Shown: positions 34,296-44,210 of the stretch, one piece after another | Layout of the letters: each line of letters starts with the position of its first letter | Numbering within the stretch: the first letter of the stretch is position 1 | Origin: Candidatus Bathyarchaeota archaeon | Lineage (GTDB): Archaea > Thermoproteota > CALKCG01 > B24 > DRYS01 | Reading direction: 5' to 3' | Assembly (NCBI GenBank): GCA_018396535.1 | Contig: JAGTQC010000009.1 | Coordinates: forward strand, 1 to 60,197 | Length of the DNA stretch: 60,197 nucleotides | The notes under the pieces: model-generated | The model's input: only the letters and a program-made list of their open reading frames with translations | Told to the model about the DNA's origin: nothing | Databases searched by the model: none | Made by a program: the position numbers and the translations under genes

Positions 34296-35312
34296 CTATC
34301 CTATAGTTGAGGAAGCTATAAGCTCTACAAACTCCATAGTCTTAACAGCATCATCGAAGCTAGTCTCAGGCTCCACGTCATTCTTTATACAATCTATGAA
34401 ATATCTATTTTCCTGAAGGAATCCATATGTTATATGGAAATCTCTGATACCGCCGACTAAATCTAGGTTTCTTAGAATCTCGATTTCTCCATAAGGTTTA
34501 TCTTCTCTAAGAATGTATGCTACCTGCTTCTCAGGAGGATCTAATGGTAGGTCAACCATAGCCCATATACCTTTAGAATGCATCTCGAAATAGTGGATCC
34601 TACCTCCAGATGAGTAGTTTGAGTATAGATGACCTACACATCCACTATCAAACACTATTAGAGCGTTAAAGCTATTCGGATAATCAACATAGAACTTCGA
34701 TACATAGCTAGAAACCTTTACAGGTTCACCTCCCATAAACCTCAACGCATCTACAGCATGAATAACATCTGCAACTAGATAGCTTACAGAACCCCAAGGC
34801 TGAGGCTCGTTTAGGGCATTCTTATGGAAGACTGCTAGACAATGCGTTATCTTCCCATACTCCTCTACTATACTCTTAGCCTTCCTAAATACTGGTATAA
34901 ACCTCCTATTAAATCCAACCATACCTTTACACCCATACTTCCTAGCTGCTTTAGCCATCATCCTGGTTTCAGATGATGAAACTCCAGGAGGCTTCTCTAT
35001 GAATACACTTAACCCACGTTTAAGACATTCGATAACTATGGAGGTCATAGGTTCAGCATCGGCGTAGAAGCCTACAGGTATCGGAGACATAACAACGTAG
35101 ACAGCATCTAGAGATACTGTATCTAGCATATCCCTATAACGTTTAAACCTATATTCTATACCGTACAGGTCCCCTATAGATCTAAGCCTCTCCTCATTGA
35201 GATCGCATATAGCTTTCAACTCTACATCAGGAAAGCTGGCGAGAGAAGGGTAATGTACCCTAGTCGCATGCCGACCAGCACCTATAAACCCTACTCTAAC
35301 CCTATCGCACAA
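34296..35312 (-). CDS. Gfo/Idh/MocA family oxidoreductase
   Basis: This 338-residue NAD(P)-dependent dehydrogenase acts on sugars, inositols or amino-sugars. It has the Rossmann motif GFIGAGRHATRVHYPSL, the catalytic-lysine signature FIEKPPGVSSSE with VGFNRRFIP, and DVIHAVDALRFMGGEP. The start is a TTG with GGAGGT 6 nt upstream. It lies in an operon with a TIM-barrel isomerase downstream and a second one upstream, a common arrangement for catabolism of inositol-like or ketosugar compounds. Confidence 0.88.
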   Translation of the reverse strand: MCDRVRVGFIGAGRHATRVHYPSLASFPDVELKAICDLNEERLRSIGDLYGIEYRFKRYRDMLDTVSLDAVYVVMSPIPVGFYADAEPMTSIVIECLKRGLSVFIEKPPGVSSSETRMMAKAARKYGCKGMVGFNRRFIPVFRKAKSIVEEYGKITHCLAVFHKNALNEPQPWGSVSYLVADVIHAVDALRFMGGEPVKVSSYVSKFYVDYPNSFNALIVFDSGCVGHLYSNYSSGGRIHYFEMHSKGIWAMVDLPLDPPEKQVAYILREDKPYGEIEILRNLDLVGGIRDFHITYGFLQENRYFIDCIKNDVEPETSFDDAVKTMEFVELIASSTIG

Positions 35313-35435
35313 AGCTATACCTCCACCTCGCTTATAGGATGATCAACTATGGATATATATAGAAGATGGATTACGATAACCGGCATACCTATTATCAACA
35401 ATAGCTGCCTAGCATCAGCCTTCCACACCGTACTA

Positions 35436-36374
35436 CTAACTAGATATAATACTTCTAATATATTCTACTCCATCCCTAACTTCCTTATCAACGTCTTCAA
35501 ACGAGACAAGTTTATGTTTAACATATCTAGGTGAACATATCTCGTATGATACATATCTATCATAACCTATATCTCTAAGCGTATTTATGAATGGTTTCGC
35601 TATCCTACCGAATAACCCTGTACCTAGCGGTACTCTTTCTAGCCTTGTAGCTCTTATAGCCGATCCTCCACCACCTTGTATCCATATGAATTTTCCACTC
35701 CTCTCGATCGAATCTCCTACATGTACATGTACAAGTATATCCCTAACCCTATGATAAATCCTTCGTAAATCTTCTTCGATGTTATCAGAGTATGGATCTA
35801 CATCGCCAGTCCATAAGAGTAGTTCTGGATCTATACATGCCTTAAGGTTTGATGATCCAACCTCATCTATCATGGATAATACATCCTCGTAGGATTCTAT
35901 TATAGGTGGATGATTTTGTAGAGCTAGGATTACATCATACTCCTCTGCGAATCTAGAAGCCTCCTTCAATCCATCCCTACATAGCTCCCACTGCCTCCAG
36001 TATGGTATACTCGGATCTACATCTCTCATCCCCGCTGCGAAAACTCTAACCGTTTTTACATCTAAATCCGATGCAAGTTTAATAACTTCCTTAGCGTATA
36101 ATATGTTAAGCTCCCTTCTAAACTCGTCTGGCCCCGAGAAATCGGTGTAGGATGCTAGGACCGGTATCTCCACGTTATATGATGAAGCCTCCTCCACTAT
36201 CCTACGCCTAGTTTTCGAATCTAGATCTATAGGAGATGCATGAGGTCTCTTAGCCATAAGCTCTACTCCATCATACCCATACTTAGCGACTCTAGCTATA
36301 ACCTCCTCGATACTTAGAGGCTTACCTATATAGAAGAATCCTGAATAGCTTACAGAGTGGAGGGATACCTTCAT
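35436..36374 (-). CDS. Sugar phosphate isomerase/epimerase family protein
   Basis: This 312-residue TIM-barrel protein is of the same superfamily as the products at 33474 and 20612 but clearly distinct. Visible features are KYGYDGVELMAKRPHASP, LALQNHPPI with a likely metal His, KACIDPELLLW, DILVHVHVGDS and YVSYEICSP. It has an insert with ERSGKFIWIQGGGGS before the last strands. It begins the minus-strand run that ends with the 2-hydroxyacid dehydrogenase, although a 123-bp gap separates it from the Gfo/Idh gene. The substrate is unknown. Confidence 0.8.
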   Translation of the reverse strand: MKVSLHSVSYSGFFYIGKPLSIEEVIARVAKYGYDGVELMAKRPHASPIDLDSKTRRRIVEEASSYNVEIPVLASYTDFSGPDEFRRELNILYAKEVIKLASDLDVKTVRVFAAGMRDVDPSIPYWRQWELCRDGLKEASRFAEEYDVILALQNHPPIIESYEDVLSMIDEVGSSNLKACIDPELLLWTGDVDPYSDNIEEDLRRIYHRVRDILVHVHVGDSIERSGKFIWIQGGGGSAIRATRLERVPLGTGLFGRIAKPFINTLRDIGYDRYVSYEICSPRYVKHKLVSFEDVDKEVRDGVEYIRSIISS

Positions 36375-36414
36375 ATCATCTTCTAAACTATATTCTACGA
36401 TCTATTAAAGATAG

Positions 36415-37119
36415 CTAGTATACGATCCCCATCCTCCTCAGTACATCTACTACATACTTCTCAGCTTCATCTACGATCCTCTTGAATAGATCCTCCCCAT
36501 CCTCTCTAGATGCTCTACTAGGCTCCCCCCATACACCTGTAGGCGTTAATTCATCCATAGGCATGTAATCTAGGAAATCCCTAGTAGCTCTAGGTTTATA
36601 ATCCCCCTGCAGCCCGCCGACTAGATCCGGCTTCAAGTATAGCATTAAGGATGTTTCATGAAAACCTGCATGTATATCCTCGGCATATCTAGAACCGAAG
36701 TACATACCACCTAAATCTACAAGTACTGCTAAAGGTTTTCTACCAAATCTATGATTCATCTCTCTAACTATACTTTTAAGATTATAGTTTCCTCCATGCC
36801 CATTAACTATTACTAAAGCTTTGAATCCATGAGCCCTAAGCGATAGAGCTATATCCCTTAGTAGGAAGTATAATGTAGAAGGCTTAAGCCATATAGTAGA
36901 TGTATAATTGCTATGCTCTATAGAGCAACTGTAGGGTATGGGTGGTAGTAGGAGCCCCCCTATCCTACTAGTTAAAGCTCTACCAACCTCGTAGGCTATA
37001 ATTGTGTCAGTAGATACCGGTAGGTGTAGACCATGCTGCTCCATAGAGCCTATAGGTTGTACAGCTATAGCTGGTTTAACCCTAGATATATCTAGCTCAC
37101 TATTCTCATACGAAAGCAT
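36415..37119 (-). CDS. Creatininase-family amidohydrolase
   Basis: This 234-residue protein is of the creatininase/FAPy-deformylase family, zinc or manganese enzymes that open cyclic amides and also occur in archaeal riboflavin/F420 synthesis (ArfB-type). The family signatures are AVQPIGSMEQHGLHLPVSTDT near the N-terminus, VNGHGGNYNL and the metal-site ADIHAGFHETSLML. It is 40 bp upstream of the isomerase gene start and co-directional. A role in the sugar island or in cofactor synthesis cannot be distinguished from sequence. Confidence 0.83.
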   Translation of the reverse strand: MLSYENSELDISRVKPAIAVQPIGSMEQHGLHLPVSTDTIIAYEVGRALTSRIGGLLLPPIPYSCSIEHSNYTSTIWLKPSTLYFLLRDIALSLRAHGFKALVIVNGHGGNYNLKSIVREMNHRFGRKPLAVLVDLGGMYFGSRYAEDIHAGFHETSLMLYLKPDLVGGLQGDYKPRATRDFLDYMPMDELTPTGVWGEPSRASREDGEDLFKRIVDEAEKYVVDVLRRMGIVY

Positions 37120-37247
37120 AGGATAACGTTTACCTTTCAGGTATAATAAAACTAACCTAGGATTACGTAGTCAAGCATTATACGGTTAACTCTAAGTGAT
37201 ATATAGCAATCTTTATCTACTATCCTAAGCTTCGATAGAGTTGGGGT

Positions 37248-38327
37248 ATGGATGTATATAGTAGGGTTATGTGCGTTCTGAATGGAGGTATACCTGATCG
37301 TATACCTATGCTAATATATTCAAACCATCTACCTAGAGGTAGGTTTGAGCGTGAAGTTAGGAATATGGGTTTAGGATTAGATGTTAGGTGTAGCGTTTAC
37401 AAAGCTTACATGCCTAACGTTAGAGTTGAGGAGAGGAGATCTGGAGACTACGTCTATACAATCTACCATACACCTAAGGGCTGCCTCTCGATGACTACTA
37501 GAGTTGGATTAAGATTCCAGCTTCCAGGTGGAAGCTGGGTAGCTGAGCATCCAGTTAAGAGTGTAGAGGATATCGAAGCTTTAAAGTATATGATTAGGGA
37601 TACCGTCTATGAGCCTAGCTATGATGAGTATCTACAGCTTAAGAAGGATCTAGAAGGGGATGGGATTGTTACAGTAGGAGCCGATTACACACCTTTAATG
37701 AAGCTTATCGTAAGGTATATGGGGTTTAGGAATTTCGCTCTAATACTCATGAAGAAACCGAATATTATCGATGATCTAGTACGGGAAATCGATGAAAAAT
37801 ATGAGGAGATGTATAGGGTTATAGCCGATTCTCCAGCTGAGATAGTTAGGATAGGTGATAATATAGATGGTAGGATTATATCTCCTAAACTATTCGAGAA
37901 GTACTGCCTACCATACTATAATAGGTATTCTAGGATTCTTAAAGCTAAGGGTAAGAAGGTTATATCCCATATGGATGGTAGACTTAAAACTTTGAAAAAC
38001 CTTATAGCTAAGACTGAGCTAGATGCTATAGAAGCTTTCACACCTCCACCAGGTGGGGATCTATCGGTAAGCGAAGCTAGAGCAGCGTGGAGCGGTAAGA
38101 TTATATGGATGAATTTTCCAGAAGCGATCTTTCTAAGAAGCCCTGAGGATATAGAAGCATACACGTTGAATCTACTAGAGGAGATAGCTCCAGGATCAGG
38201 CTTCATACTGAGTATAACAGAGGATATACATCCAGATCATCTTAAGAAGGGGTTGGGGATACTAGTGGAGACCGTATACAAGTATGGGGAGATACCGATT
38301 AGGAAACCTATTCGAAGCTATGTATAG
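37248..38327 (+). CDS. Uroporphyrinogen decarboxylase-fold protein
   Basis: This 359-residue protein is of the UroD/MtaA/CmuA superfamily, which includes porphyrinogen decarboxylases and zinc methyltransferases. It lacks the N-terminal Arg-rich substrate motif of true HemE. At the place where MtaA-type methyltransferases have His-x-Cys it has HMDGR, so the zinc-thiol site is altered. The end keeps FILSITEDIHPDH. No corrinoid protein is encoded nearby. Together with the second UroD-fold gene at 40.2 kb, it probably has an uncharacterised role in the sugar island. It is followed by the GDPD gene 13 bp later. Confidence 0.75.
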   Translation: MDVYSRVMCVLNGGIPDRIPMLIYSNHLPRGRFEREVRNMGLGLDVRCSVYKAYMPNVRVEERRSGDYVYTIYHTPKGCLSMTTRVGLRFQLPGGSWVAEHPVKSVEDIEALKYMIRDTVYEPSYDEYLQLKKDLEGDGIVTVGADYTPLMKLIVRYMGFRNFALILMKKPNIIDDLVREIDEKYEEMYRVIADSPAEIVRIGDNIDGRIISPKLFEKYCLPYYNRYSRILKAKGKKVISHMDGRLKTLKNLIAKTELDAIEAFTPPPGGDLSVSEARAAWSGKIIWMNFPEAIFLRSPEDIEAYTLNLLEEIAPGSGFILSITEDIHPDHLKKGLGILVETVYKYGEIPIRKPIRSYV

Positions 38328-38340
38328 ATAGGTGGTTTAC

Positions 38341-39066
38341 ATGCTCGATGTAGCAGCTATCCTCTCGAGGAAACCCTTCGCAGTCGTTGCTCATAGAGGT
38401 GCAAGTAGCTACGAGCCTGAAAATACTCTTAGAGCCTTTAGGAGAGCTATAGATATGGAGGCTGATATGATCGAAGCCGATGTAAGGCTTTCGAAGGATG
38501 GTGTAACAGTAGTTATACATGATGAGAGTCTTGATAGGACTACAGGTGTAAGCGGATTAGTTAGAGATTATACTATAGATGAGCTTAGAAAGCTTAACGC
38601 AGGTCTAGGTGAGAGAATACCTCTACTCTCCGAAGTTTTAGAACTCGTTAAGGATAGGATCGGCTTCATACTAGAGGTTAAAGAAGTTGAAGCATCGATA
38701 CCATCCCTAGAATTAGTCGAGGAGATGGGTATGATGAAGCAGGTTCTATTCGCATCATTCCATCTAGATGCTCTAAGGATCATAGCTGATTCTAGTAGAA
38801 GCGCATACCTATGCCTCATATACTCTAAACCTGGTAGACAGCTATTCGAAGCTAGGGATTTAGGCTGTATAGCTGTAGCTCCGCATTATAGGCTTCTATC
38901 AGTAGAATCCATAGCTTCAGCTCATAGGCTTAGGCTTAAAGTTAACCCATGGACTATAGACGATCCGGAGACAGCTATCCGAGTTATAGAAATGGGTGCA
39001 GATGCTATAACGACGAATAAACCAGATGTAATAGTATCTTTAAAGAAATCCTATGTATCGAGATAG
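38341..39066 (+). CDS. Glycerophosphodiester phosphodiesterase
   Basis: This 241-residue GDPD-family TIM barrel hydrolyses glycerophosphodiesters to glycerol-3-phosphate (or the archaeal glycerol-1-phosphate equivalents) and alcohols. The catalytic HRGASSYEPENTLRAF motif is at about 16-31, with EADVRLSKDGVTVVIHDESLDRTT following. EVKEVE and a C-terminal VNPWTID are present. The ATG at 38341 has GGTGG 5 nt upstream, and the GTG at 38332 within that site is rejected. There is no signal peptide. It is co-transcribed with the UroD-fold gene. Confidence 0.92.
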   Translation: MLDVAAILSRKPFAVVAHRGASSYEPENTLRAFRRAIDMEADMIEADVRLSKDGVTVVIHDESLDRTTGVSGLVRDYTIDELRKLNAGLGERIPLLSEVLELVKDRIGFILEVKEVEASIPSLELVEEMGMMKQVLFASFHLDALRIIADSSRSAYLCLIYSKPGRQLFEARDLGCIAVAPHYRLLSVESIASAHRLRLKVNPWTIDDPETAIRVIEMGADAITTNKPDVIVSLKKSYVSR

Positions 39067-39083
39067 ATTCTAGACTAGCTAAG

Positions 39084-40136
39084 CTAATCTCTATGCATAA
39101 GGAATTTCCTGAAGAACTGTATAGATTTCCTTCCAGACCAGCTATGCTCTCCAGGAAACACCTCTATCCATAGATTCTCAGGGTAGCCGCTCACCTCGTA
39201 TGCTCTCCTAATAGTTTCATGAGCTTTTAAAGCTGAATGTATCCAGAAGCATGTATCCGATGCACCGCTTTCTATAAGTAGAGGTTTAGGAGCTATCGCA
39301 GCTATAACATCAGGTACATCCGCATACTTGTATAGGTATGGTACTATCTGAGATCCGCAGAAATTCGGTCTAGATATAGCATAGTGCTCAGTCGTAGTAG
39401 CATAGCATATTATATCCGCAGCTTTTATCCTATCATCTAGTAGAGCTAGGTATGTAGTCATAGTTCCTCCGAAGGATAAACCCATACATCCTATCCTATC
39501 AGGATCAACCTCCCTCCTAGTAGTTAGGAAGTCTATAACTCTCATACCATCGAATATATTAGAGCCTAGTAGGGTTCTACCCAGTATCAAGTGTTGTAGG
39601 AAGTGTACGTTACATATATCCCTACCAGGATATGGGTTACGATAGGCTATACGTTCACCGAAGCTTCTCCAATCAGGTACTATCGTTACAAACCCTGCTA
39701 TAGCCATCTGCTCGCCATAGTTATAGTTATGCATAGCTATATTCGCCTTCCTATTCGGATCGTTGAAATGTACTCCTGCAACAGGATCCTTACCATATGG
39801 TCCATGTCCATGAGCACAGAGTATAGCAGGCTTCCTACCACCCCCATTCTTAGGTATCAGTAGATATAATGGTACATAGCAATCCTCCTCAGATTGTATC
39901 AGCCACTTCTCCCTTACATAATACTCAGTCTCCTCTGAGGATAATAGTTGAGGATCCAGCGGCGCCGGCTTAGGGAATTCCCCCAAAAGTTCCAGTATCT
40001 TAGCTTTAAGCTTAGCTTTCCACTCCTCAAATTCCTCTCTACTCCTAGCTTGGAAGGACATAGATGGTTTAATCCTCTTATAGAGTTTTAAGATGAAGTT
40101 ATCCGTAATCTGAGGAGCATCTACTATATCGACCAT
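39084..40136 (-). CDS. Alpha/beta hydrolase, acetyl xylan esterase-like
   Basis: This 350-residue cytosolic esterase is of the AXE1/dienelactone-hydrolase-like group. The nucleophile elbow is GLSFGGTM (Ser). The oxyanion region is ILCAHGHGPYGKDP, the acid is Asp in ESGASDTCFW, and the base is His in FPGEHSWSG. There is no signal peptide, so the substrates would be imported deacetylation targets. It fits the sugar island: acetylated sugars or oligosaccharides taken up and deacetylated. The gene is convergent with GDPD (17-bp gap). Confidence 0.82.
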   Translation of the reverse strand: MVDIVDAPQITDNFILKLYKRIKPSMSFQARSREEFEEWKAKLKAKILELLGEFPKPAPLDPQLLSSEETEYYVREKWLIQSEEDCYVPLYLLIPKNGGGRKPAILCAHGHGPYGKDPVAGVHFNDPNRKANIAMHNYNYGEQMAIAGFVTIVPDWRSFGERIAYRNPYPGRDICNVHFLQHLILGRTLLGSNIFDGMRVIDFLTTRREVDPDRIGCMGLSFGGTMTTYLALLDDRIKAADIICYATTTEHYAISRPNFCGSQIVPYLYKYADVPDVIAAIAPKPLLIESGASDTCFWIHSALKAHETIRRAYEVSGYPENLWIEVFPGEHSWSGRKSIQFFRKFLMHRD

Positions 40137-40160
40137 AACCTATACACCAAAATAGATTAG

Positions 40161-41246
40161 CTATTTCCCAATCTTAAATCGCTCCCTAACGATAGTTATG
40201 TATTCTACGTAGTTACGGAAGGATATATCAGCAGATACGGCGTGATCCACACTCACTATATACCCACCCTCCTCTGTAAGCTTAATCTTCCTCTCAACTT
40301 CCCTTCTAAGAGCTGATCCACCCGTTGCTAATACACGCTTATCTATGTTTCCTATCATTAGTAACTTCTCTCCATACCTTTCTCTAAGCCTAACAGCATC
40401 CATACCGGCGGCAGCTTCAAGCGGATATATACAGTTCACACCCCCCTCTATGAATAGATCGTTTAAAACTTCGTGATTCCCATCAGTATCCACCATTATT
40501 ATATCTATACCCCTACTCCTAAGGAATCCTGTAAGCTTCTTATAGCATGGAAGCATGAATTCTTCGAAGAGTTTAGGCGATATATGCGGGCCTCTATTAT
40601 AACACATATCCTCCCATATACTTACATAATCTAGCTTAACATTCTCTACTATATCCCTACTAGCTTCTATTAGGAAATCAGCCCAGAAATCCATGATATC
40701 GTGGATCAAACCTGGATCCCTGTAGAATGATATGAGAAGCCTTTCTAAACCCATGAGGTATCTAGCTTGACCGAAAAACCCGGGCATAGAGAGGCCTACT
40801 ACCCTATCTGTAGCCCTATAGTAGTCTATAAGCTCGGGGCTCCATGTCTTAGGATATCTCCTAATATCTCTTGGATCAAACCTCCCCCTAATCCTAATCC
40901 AGTCAGACCAATTCTTCACAGGGAAATTTATGAATGTAGGCATAGAGGTGGATGTTTTAAGCACCCTCATAGTTATACCCATATCATTAACTTCAATCCT
41001 ATACCTATCATTCTCCTCGAGAACTCTAGGTATAAACCTCGGTATAGGTCCATAATCCATGGGGAATGATTCACGTTTATCGAATCCGAAGTAATCGTAT
41101 ACATCGACACCGGCTGGAAGACCCTCACCCCTCCATCTATTTACCGTCTCAACCCAGAAACCTAGAAACTCATAGTATGGAGGTCTATCAACATCTTTAA
41201 ATCTCATATACCTTGCGAAACGTTCTCTAGAACTCATAAAAGTCAT
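40161..41246 (-). CDS. Uroporphyrinogen decarboxylase-fold protein, second copy
   Basis: This 361-residue member of the UroD superfamily is divergent from the one at 37.2 kb. Features are ERFARYMRFKDVDRPPYYEF, VSIWEDMCYNRGPHISPKLFEEFM, MVDTDGNHEVL (instead of a His-x-Cys zinc site) and MIGNIDKRVLATGG. This pattern is shared with UroD-like proteins found beside glycoside hydrolases in other genomes. It is not a HemE. I start it at the ATG at 41246, which has AGGTG 7 nt upstream. The longer ORF to 41324 adds a non-homologous 26 residues. Confidence 0.75.
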   Translation of the reverse strand: MTFMSSRERFARYMRFKDVDRPPYYEFLGFWVETVNRWRGEGLPAGVDVYDYFGFDKRESFPMDYGPIPRFIPRVLEENDRYRIEVNDMGITMRVLKTSTSMPTFINFPVKNWSDWIRIRGRFDPRDIRRYPKTWSPELIDYYRATDRVVGLSMPGFFGQARYLMGLERLLISFYRDPGLIHDIMDFWADFLIEASRDIVENVKLDYVSIWEDMCYNRGPHISPKLFEEFMLPCYKKLTGFLRSRGIDIIMVDTDGNHEVLNDLFIEGGVNCIYPLEAAAGMDAVRLRERYGEKLLMIGNIDKRVLATGGSALRREVERKIKLTEEGGYIVSVDHAVSADISFRNYVEYITIVRERFKIGK

Positions 41247-41393
41247 GGAATAACACCTAAAACTAGTATGACAGCGATTCAGACTATTATAGTTATCGAG
41301 CTTACATTCAAGATACTTCTGCATCTGATGGAAGGAAAAGAAAAATTGATATTATCCTATAATATCTCTACGTAGTCGCTGAGGTGTAGAATC

Positions 41394-44147
41394 TTGGAGA
41401 AGGCATGGCATGCGATGACTGAGGAGGAGGTATTAGCGATTCTTAAAACATCGCGTAATGGGCTTAGTAGTGAAGAAGCTAGGAGGAGGCTATCAGAGTA
41501 TGGGCTGAATAAGATTGTAACTAAGGGTGGTGTAAATCCCATAAGAGTATTCCTTAACCAGTTTAAGGATATCTTCGTTCTAATACTTATCGCAGCGATA
41601 ATAATATCCATGGTTACGGTTTTAATAAAGCCAGAGCCTCCGACGATGGAGGATTATATCGAAGCTCTAACAATAGGAGCTATAATAATGTTGAATGCTA
41701 TCATAGGCTTCATACAAGAGTATCGCTCTGAGAAGGCTATCGAAGCTATGCGTAGATTAACAGCGCCGAAAGCTAAGGTTATCAGGGATGGGAGGAGCAT
41801 CGTCATACCGGCTGAGGAGGTTGTCCCAGGGGATATACTCATACTCGAAACCGGGGATCGCATAGTAGCTGATGCACGTGTAATAGAGGCTATAGAGTTG
41901 AAGGCTGATGAAGCAATCTTAACCGGTGAATCTACCCCGGTTGAGAAGTATACAGGTATACTTCCTGAGAATACACCCGTAGGGGATAGGCGTAATATGG
42001 TGTTTATGGCTACGCATATTATCTATGGTCGTGGAAGGGCTGTAGTCACATCTACCGGTATGTATACCGAATTTGGGAAGATAGCTAAACTCGTACAGGA
42101 GGTGGAGGAGGAGGAGACCCCGCTTAAGGTTAAGCTTGAAAGATTTGCTAAGAAACTTAGTCTGTTAATCGTTTTGATATGTGCTCTCGTCTTCATAATA
42201 GAATCGACACATATCTATACCCGTGGATCTATAGAGATAGAGAGCTTCCTAGATGCGTTCATCACATCTGTAGCATTAGCGGTTGCAGCAGTTCCTGAAG
42301 GCTTAGTCGCAGTCGTAACAGTTACCCTAGCTCTAGGTGCGAGAGAGCTTGCTAAACGTAACGCTATAATCAGAAGGCTATCCTCAACCGAGACTCTAGG
42401 ATCTGTAACCGTGATATGCTCCGATAAGACCGGTACTTTAACTAAAGGTGAGATGACTGTACGGAAGATCTATCTAAACGGGAGGATCATCGATGTCACC
42501 GGTGTCGGCTACGAAGCTAGGGGTGAATTCCTATATGGAGGGGAGCGGGTTGATATCGGGAATGATACGGGTCTAGCTATACTATTAACCGGTGCAGCCT
42601 TATGTACGAACGCTCAGTATGATGGTAAGAGTATAATCGGTGATTCAACCGAGGGTGCTTTAATCGTCGCAGCGGCTAAAGCAGGTTTATGGAAGGATAA
42701 ATTGGAGGATATGTATCCACGCATCTATGAAATCCCGTTTACCTCTGAGAGGAAGAGGATGACTACGATCCATAAATCCATCGATGGAAGACTACTAGTG
42801 TTTATGAAGGGAGCTCCAGAAATGGTTTTAGAACGTTGCACCCACATCCTTAAGGATGGTGAGCTTAAAAAGCTTAACGATGAGGATAGGAAGGTGATAC
42901 TCTCGGTAAATGAAAGGATGGCTAGCGATGCGTTGAGAATCCTAGGCATAGCCTACAAAGAGCTAGCTTCTAATGATCTAGATGATCTGGTAGGTAGAGA
43001 GAAGGTTGTAGAAGGCTTGGAGGATAATATGGTTTTCCTAGGTTTAGTAGGTATGATAGATCCGCCTAGGGAGGAGGCTAAGATAGCCATTCAGCTATGT
43101 AGGAAAGCTGGGATAAAGGTTGTTATGATAACAGGGGATCATAAGCTAACGGCTGTAGCTGTAGCTAAGGAGTTAGGTATCATAGAGGAGGGTGATATAG
43201 CGTTAACAGGTGGAGAACTAGATAGGATGAGTGACGATGAATTTGAGAGGATAGTGGAGAAGGTTAAAGTCTATGCTCGTGTCTCACCTGAGCATAAGCT
43301 TCGTATAGTTAGAGCTTTAAAAAAGAATGGACATATAGTCGCTATGACTGGTGACGGAGTTAACGATGCACCTGCGCTTAAGCAGGCAGATATAGGTATA
43401 GCTATGGGTATAACAGGGACCGATGTTACTAAGGAAGCTGCTGATATGATTCTAGCTGACGATAACTTCGCTACGATAGTTAAAGCAGTAGAATATGGAA
43501 GGATAATATACGATAATATCAGGAAGTTCATCTTCTACCTCTTAAGATGTAATCTTAGCGAGATACTTATCGTAGGCTCCTTCGCTCTACTAAACCTAGA
43601 GATCCCGTTAACAGCCGGCATGATTTTATGGATAAATTTAGTAACAGACGGCGCCCCAGCTCTAGCTTTAAGTAAAGATCCGCCAATCGAAGATGTCATG
43701 TCTAGGCCTCCGAGAAATCCTGAAGAAGGTATACTGCAAGGGAAGGCTGCATCTATACTAGCTTCCATGATCACACAATTCGCTGGGACAGCTATTCTAT
43801 TCTACATAGCATACTATGTATGGGGTAAATCGTTGAGTGAAGCTAGAACGCTAGCTTTTATGCAGATAACGCTTCAAGAACTCGTACTAGTTTGGAACTG
43901 CCGTTCTGATACGAGGAATGCGTTTAAGGTAGGCTTCACTAATAACAAGTATCTATTAGTAGCCGTCTTATTCTCAGCTTTCATAACAGCTCTAATACCA
44001 TACTCTGGACAGATATTCGGTATACAACTCTTCAAGACAGTACCACTCGATCTTCAGGATTGGCTTCTCGTAATACCAATATCACTTTCAGGATTCCTCG
44101 TTATGCCAGAGATATTCTACAATAGGAAGATACTCCTATGGAGATAG
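41394..44147 (+). CDS. P-type cation ATPase, calcium-pump-like (P2)
   Basis: This 917-residue pump has N-terminal cation-ATPase-N residues (EKAWHAMTEEEVLAIL), an actuator loop with LTGEST, the phosphorylation site CSDKTGTLT (Asp344), KGAPE, and the hinge TGDGVNDAPALKQADIGIAMG. About ten membrane segments are seen, and PEG in AVAAVPEGL (TM4) matches the P2A calcium-pump type. It probably exports Ca2+ or another divalent cation. The start is a TTG with GAGGTG 7 nt upstream. It is transcribed away from the sugar island and precedes pus10 by 63 bp. Confidence 0.93.
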   Translation: MEKAWHAMTEEEVLAILKTSRNGLSSEEARRRLSEYGLNKIVTKGGVNPIRVFLNQFKDIFVLILIAAIIISMVTVLIKPEPPTMEDYIEALTIGAIIMLNAIIGFIQEYRSEKAIEAMRRLTAPKAKVIRDGRSIVIPAEEVVPGDILILETGDRIVADARVIEAIELKADEAILTGESTPVEKYTGILPENTPVGDRRNMVFMATHIIYGRGRAVVTSTGMYTEFGKIAKLVQEVEEEETPLKVKLERFAKKLSLLIVLICALVFIIESTHIYTRGSIEIESFLDAFITSVALAVAAVPEGLVAVVTVTLALGARELAKRNAIIRRLSSTETLGSVTVICSDKTGTLTKGEMTVRKIYLNGRIIDVTGVGYEARGEFLYGGERVDIGNDTGLAILLTGAALCTNAQYDGKSIIGDSTEGALIVAAAKAGLWKDKLEDMYPRIYEIPFTSERKRMTTIHKSIDGRLLVFMKGAPEMVLERCTHILKDGELKKLNDEDRKVILSVNERMASDALRILGIAYKELASNDLDDLVGREKVVEGLEDNMVFLGLVGMIDPPREEAKIAIQLCRKAGIKVVMITGDHKLTAVAVAKELGIIEEGDIALTGGELDRMSDDEFERIVEKVKVYARVSPEHKLRIVRALKKNGHIVAMTGDGVNDAPALKQADIGIAMGITGTDVTKEAADMILADDNFATIVKAVEYGRIIYDNIRKFIFYLLRCNLSEILIVGSFALLNLEIPLTAGMILWINLVTDGAPALALSKDPPIEDVMSRPPRNPEEGILQGKAASILASMITQFAGTAILFYIAYYVWGKSLSEARTLAFMQITLQELVLVWNCRSDTRNAFKVGFTNNKYLLVAVLFSAFITALIPYSGQIFGIQLFKTVPLDLQDWLLVIPISLSGFLVMPEIFYNRKILLWR

Positions 44148-44210
44148 TTCTCGAATTATAATGGAGCGCTTACTTAAATCGTAGAGAATATTATGCTTAT
44201 ATAGCGAGAC

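Noticed and set aside
35349..35534. 61-codon plus-strand ORF
   Set aside because: It overlaps the end of a well-supported isomerase gene on the other strand and has no protein-like pattern or ribosome binding site.
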